Both the position numbers and the translations under genes were made by a program. DNA of 37,057 bases from Oscillospiraceae bacterium. Lineage in GTDB: Bacteria; Bacillota; Clostridia; Oscillospirales; Acutalibacteraceae. Positions 33,752 through 37,057 of the stretch are shown one piece after another. The first letter of the stretch is position 1. Each line of letters begins with the position of its first letter. The notes under the pieces were generated by a model. That model did no database searches. It was not told the DNA's origin and worked only from the letters and a program-made list of their open reading frames with translations. The stretch is taken from positions 1-37,057 of the forward strand of contig JAFLUL010000015.1 in the NCBI GenBank assembly GCA_022508845.1, written 5' to 3'.

Positions 33752-34521
33752 TGAGCTTCTCCCTCAGTAAAGCTATATGCCGAAAGATCAATGGCGATAT
33801 CTTTATCCTCAACAGTTCCAACGCTTAAAAGCATTACTTCCCAATAGGTTTTCAGCTCGTTATCGGCATTGTAGTCCTCGCATTTAAGCGCAAATCCGAA
33901 TTCGCTGTCTATCCAGATGTAAACCGTCTCTGTAACCTCGCCGTCTGTATAGGCTCTCTGAATATATTTTTTGCAGCTTCTGCCTGATATTTCCTCATCA
34001 TTCATATAGAGAACGTTTGCAAGCTTCGGCAGTTCCTCGCTGACGCCGGTAAGCTTCATTAAGGTGCTTGAAATTCCGTCAATGCTTTGGTTTTCAATAA
34101 CAGAATGAATATATTGCTTTTCAGCGGGGATAACGGTATAGCAGTCAATATCGCCGTCGTTTTCAGTGTAGTAGATAAAATTACCCGAATCGGGATAACT
34201 TGCCGAAAACGATGCTTTGCTTTTCATCTCTTTTATTGTAACAGTTTCTTTTGACGCAGCGGCATCAAAATATTTGTATTCTGCTGAATAGTTTTTTTGC
34301 CACGATGTGTCAACAATAAAGCTGTTGGTTTTATCGGATGACGGATTGTTTTCTGCGCCGCTGCTGCCCGCATTTGTTAAATCGTCCTGTGAAATATATG
34401 AATAGTCCGAGGTTGTGTCGATATCGTTTTTATTCGTGCACGATGAAAACGCAAAAATCATAACAGCGAAAAGAATCATACCGAAAAAAATTAAACTGCG
34501 GTTTTTCATATTCTTCTCCAT
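33748..34521 (-). CDS. Putative lipoprotein in the serine operon
   Basis: A 257-residue predicted lipoprotein of no family I can name. The signal sequence has a basic start, a hydrophobic core (SLIFFGMILFAVMIFAF) and a lipid-attachment Cys28 in FSSC, an acceptable but not ideal lipobox. A Ser/Asp/Asn linker follows, then a beta-rich domain with segments such as YYTENDGDIDCYTVIP and VYIWIDSEFGFALKCEDYN that resemble LolA/outer-membrane-lipoprotein-like folds. The ATG at 34521 overlaps the serA stop by one base; a second ATG at 34509 also has a usable site (GGAG). It overlaps the HAD gene, so all three are translationally linked. Confidence 0.78.
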   Translation of the reverse strand: MEKNMKNRSLIFFGMILFAVMIFAFSSCTNKNDIDTTSDYSYISQDDLTNAGSSGAENNPSSDKTNSFIVDTSWQKNYSAEYKYFDAAASKETVTIKEMKSKASFSASYPDSGNFIYYTENDGDIDCYTVIPAEKQYIHSVIENQSIDGISSTLMKLTGVSEELPKLANVLYMNDEEISGRSCKKYIQRAYTDGEVTETVYIWIDSEFGFALKCEDYNADNELKTYWEVMLLSVGTVEDKDIAIDLSAYSFTEGEAQ

Positions 34522-35678
34522 TATATGATCCTTATTGCAAGAACGCCGTCAATGGATTTTAATTCCTCCAGCGTGTCATCGGTTATATCGGTGTCGGTGT
34601 CAAAAATGCAATATCCGGTATCCTTTTTTATAGCTGATGTCTTATTTGTTATCTCCATTCCCGACTCTGCAAGGCATTTTTCTATCTCGCTTGCTTTATC
34701 GCCCTTTGTTATCGCGGTTATGCGGATCCTTGCGCTTTTTTGAAGGCTCAGCTCCGGAAGATTAACGGAATTTTTAACGTTGCCGTTTGTAAGATAGTCT
34801 CCGAGCTGTTTAACAGCCATAACTGCGCAGTTTTCCTCCGCCTCGGGAGTTGAAGCTCCGAGATGAGGAAGAGCCGTAACGCCGTTGGACTTGAGCTGCT
34901 CGTCGGTGGGGAAGTCGGTTGCGTAGGCGGCGCATTTTCCCGAAGAAAGAGCCGAAAGAATATCAGTATTGTCAACAAGTTCCGCTCGGGAAAAGTTGAG
35001 TATTCTGACGCCGTCCTTTGCCTTTTCAAGATTTGCCGCGTTTATAACGCCTCTTGTTGAGTCCGTCAGGGGGGCGTGCAGCGTTATATAGTCAGATGAT
35101 GAGAAAATATTGTCAAGAGCAGTTGTGACGGCAATTTCGGGACATAAGCCTTCTTTTGCGGCGGGGGAGATGAAGGGATCATATCCGATAACATTCATTC
35201 CCAGTGCTTTTGCGGCGTTTGCAACTAAAACTCCTATTGCTCCAAGACCAATAATGCCTAAGGTTTTTCCCATTATTTCAGGACCGGCAAATGCGGATTT
35301 GCCTTTTTCAACCTTTTTTGAGACATCAGCGCCTTCGCCTTTTAGCGATTCGCACCATTTTGCGCCGTCAACTATTTTGCGGGAAACAAGAAACAGCGAG
35401 CATATAACAAGCTCCTTAACGGCATTTGCGTTTGCTCCGGGAGTGTTGAAAACGCAGATTCCGTTTTCGGTGCATTTTTCTATCGGAATATTGTTTACTC
35501 CCGCGCCGGCTCTTGCAACGGCAAGAAGGTTTGCGGGCAGCTCCATATCGTGCATAGAAGCCGAACGGACTATAACAGCATCGGGATTTTCGGCAGTTTC
35601 CGAGCAGACAAACTTTTCGGGGTCAAAGTTTGAAAGTCCGCTTTTTGAAATTTTGTTTAATGTTAAAATGTTATACAT
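34521..35678 (-). CDS. serA: D-3-phosphoglycerate dehydrogenase
   Basis: A 385-residue NAD-dependent 2-hydroxyacid dehydrogenase that oxidises 3-phosphoglycerate to 3-phosphohydroxypyruvate, the first step of serine synthesis. RAGAGVNNIP and NTPGANANAVKEL form the substrate site. GIIGLGAIG is the NAD-binding glycine motif. The catalytic Arg is in NFSRAELVDN and the His in LPHLGASTPEAE (about 272). The last 75 or so residues form an ACT domain (ARIRITAITKGDKASEIEKCL to the end), often a site of serine feedback. It follows serC by 17 bases. Confidence 0.95.
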   Translation of the reverse strand: MYNILTLNKISKSGLSNFDPEKFVCSETAENPDAVIVRSASMHDMELPANLLAVARAGAGVNNIPIEKCTENGICVFNTPGANANAVKELVICSLFLVSRKIVDGAKWCESLKGEGADVSKKVEKGKSAFAGPEIMGKTLGIIGLGAIGVLVANAAKALGMNVIGYDPFISPAAKEGLCPEIAVTTALDNIFSSSDYITLHAPLTDSTRGVINAANLEKAKDGVRILNFSRAELVDNTDILSALSSGKCAAYATDFPTDEQLKSNGVTALPHLGASTPEAEENCAVMAVKQLGDYLTNGNVKNSVNLPELSLQKSARIRITAITKGDKASEIEKCLAESGMEITNKTSAIKKDTGYCIFDTDTDITDDTLEELKSIDGVLAIRII

Positions 35679-35695
35679 ATTTCCTGCCTCTGAAA

Positions 35696-36778
35696 TTAAG
35701 CGTTATTTTTTTCAAAATCAGCTAAAAATTCAACCAGCTTTTCAACGCCCTCAACCGGCATGGCGTTATAAATGGATGCGCGAAGTCCGCCAATCGAGCG
35801 GTGTCCTTTGAGGTTGATAAGCCCGTGTTCCTTAGCCTCCTTAACGCATTTCGCGTCAAGCTCGTCGTTGCCTGTAACAAAGGTTACGTTCATAAGAGAA
35901 CGATCCTCGGGATTTACGGTATTCTTGAACATTTTTGAGCTATCAAGAAAATCATAGAGTATCTTTGCCTTTTTTTCGTTGATTGCCTTTATTCCCTCAA
36001 GACCGCCTTTGCTCTTTATCCATTCCAAAACGAGTTTGCACATATAAATGGTGTAACATGGGGGAGTGTTATAAAGAGAATCTGCGTCCGCCTGAATTTT
36101 ATAGTTCAGCATTGTCGGAGTTATGTCGCGGGCGTTTCCGAGCATATCCTCGCGGATTATCGCAACAACAAGCCCTGCCGGAGCAATGTTCTTTTGCGCA
36201 CCGCCGTATACCATGGCGAATTTAGTTACATCTAAAGGCTCTGAGAGGAAGCAGGATGAAACGTCGGCTATAAGCGGGATATCACCCGTGTCGGGGATAT
36301 AAGGGAATTTGGTGCCGTAGATGGTGTTGTTCATACACATATAAACATAGTCGGCTTCAGGATCAAAATCTTCTTTGCCTAGCTTTGGAATGTATGAAAA
36401 AATCTTGTCCTCGGATGAAGCCACCTTTCTTGCCGCGCCGTATTTTTGCGCCTCCTGCCAGGCCTTTTTCGCCCAAACTCCGGTAACGATATAGTCGGCT
36501 TTGCCGCTCTTGTTCATAAAGTTCAGCGGTATTGCAGCAAAATGCGTTGAGGCTCCTCCCTGAAGAAAGAGAACCTTATAGTTGTCGGGGATGTTCATAA
36601 GCTCTCTGAAAAGCTTTTCGGCATCCTTGATGATTTTATCGTATTCTTTTGAGCGGTGTGACATCTCAGCAACGCTCTGACCGCTTCCTTCATAGTCCAG
36701 CATTTCTTCCTGAGCTCTTTTTAGAACTTCAAGCGGAAGCATTGAAGGACCTGCGGAAAAATTATAAACTCTTGCCAT
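35696..36778 (-). CDS. serC: Phosphoserine aminotransferase
   Basis: A 360-residue class V PLP aminotransferase that converts 3-phosphohydroxypyruvate to O-phosphoserine. VYNFSAGPSMLP at the N-terminus and GGASTHFAAIPLN are family hallmarks. The PLP lysine is Lys196 in GGAQKNIAPAG, and the C-terminal GHRSIGGLRASIYNA binds the phosphate of the substrate. AAGGAG precedes the ATG at 36778. It comes 33 bases after glycerol kinase on the same strand and just ahead of serA. Confidence 0.97.
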   Translation of the reverse strand: MARVYNFSAGPSMLPLEVLKRAQEEMLDYEGSGQSVAEMSHRSKEYDKIIKDAEKLFRELMNIPDNYKVLFLQGGASTHFAAIPLNFMNKSGKADYIVTGVWAKKAWQEAQKYGAARKVASSEDKIFSYIPKLGKEDFDPEADYVYMCMNNTIYGTKFPYIPDTGDIPLIADVSSCFLSEPLDVTKFAMVYGGAQKNIAPAGLVVAIIREDMLGNARDITPTMLNYKIQADADSLYNTPPCYTIYMCKLVLEWIKSKGGLEGIKAINEKKAKILYDFLDSSKMFKNTVNPEDRSLMNVTFVTGNDELDAKCVKEAKEHGLINLKGHRSIGGLRASIYNAMPVEGVEKLVEFLADFEKNNA

Positions 36779-36811
36779 AAATATTTTTCTCCTTTGTGTC
36801 TGATTATATTA

Positions 36812-37057
36812 TCAGTGTTCTTCCCAGCCCTTTGCGCGCTCAACAGCCCGTTTCCAGCCGGAATAAAGATAATCTCTCTCTTCTTTTGTTATCTGAGGCT
36901 CGAAAACTCTCGAAACCTCTCTTATAGCTTCTATCTCTTCAATTCCCGTCCAGAAACCTACTGCAAGTCCGGCAAGATACGCGGCTCCGAGGGCAGTTGT
37001 TTCAACACACTTCGGACGGTTTACCGCGGTTCCTATCATATTTGCCTGAATCTGCAT
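36812..37057 (-). CDS. glpK: Glycerol kinase, C-terminal end (partial)
   Basis: Only the last 81 residues lie in the window. [33 protein letters not shown] and the ending [15 protein letters not shown] are the conserved C-terminus of GlpK, the FGGY-family kinase that makes glycerol 3-phosphate. The first Met visible is an internal residue; the rest of the gene lies beyond the right edge. Confidence 0.92.
   Translation of the reverse strand: MQIQANMIGTAVNRPKCVETTALGAAYLAGLAVGFWTGIEEIEAIREVSRVFEPQITKEERDYLYSGWKRAVERAKGWEEH

Noticed and set aside
36803..36808. A TATAAT-like box (- strand) before serC
   Set aside because: No matching -35 box is found about 17 bases upstream, so a separate serC promoter is not supported.

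Overview
The window looks like chromosomal DNA from a low-to-mid GC anaerobic member of the Firmicutes, most likely an uncultured gut-type Clostridia (Oscillospirales-like). This is inferred from strong AGGAGG-type ribosome binding sites, sigma-A-type promoters with TTGACA and TATAAT boxes, an IreB-family regulator, an IleRS of the long eukaryote-like class, a GH127 glycosidase and a uronate-degradation operon. No rRNA, tRNA, CRISPR array, insertion sequence or prophage gene is visible. No gap between genes exceeds about 210 bases.

Left end (1-1909, + strand): the 3' part of an acyl-adenylating ligase, followed by an acyl carrier protein. A long perfect hairpin ends this unit. Facing it is a compact seven-gene operon on the - strand (9284 down to 2034). 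It starts at a promoter with a 13-bp palindrome in its spacer and encodes a TIM-barrel sugar isomerase-like protein, KDG kinase, mannonate dehydratase, mannonate/fructuronate oxidoreductase, KDPG aldolase, a second acyl-adenylating enzyme and a PLP aminotransferase. The middle four enzymes carry fructuronate to pyruvate and glyceraldehyde 3-phosphate. The last two are not part of that pathway.

Middle (9488-19407): a 1565-residue secreted surface protein, then a small - strand pair (ireB plus an unknown 98-residue protein translationally coupled to it). Next, on the + strand, come ileS and a membrane-embedded M28-type metallopeptidase. A bidirectional terminator separates the peptidase from a - strand ABC exporter, which pairs an ATPase with a 1183-residue FtsX-type permease carrying a long coiled coil.

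Right (23929-37057): galactose mutarotase is divergent from the ABC operon. It is followed by a secreted protein of unknown function, an OmpR-type response regulator, a sensor kinase and an HtrA/DegP-like membrane protease, which together suggest an envelope-stress module, and then a 64-residue membrane protein. On the - strand are a GH127 beta-L-arabinofuranosidase, a HAD-IB phosphatase, a lipoprotein, serA, serC and the C-terminal end of glycerol kinase. The serC-serA-lipoprotein-HAD run may be a complete serine pathway if the HAD protein is the phosphoserine phosphatase.

Most genes belong to familiar families. The least explained items are the 98-residue partner of IreB, the secreted protein ahead of the two-component system, the unanchored giant surface protein, and the ligase plus aminotransferase at the tail of the uronate operon. 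Several starts were moved on the basis of ribosome binding sites, and four envelope-related genes appear to begin with GTG or TTG.
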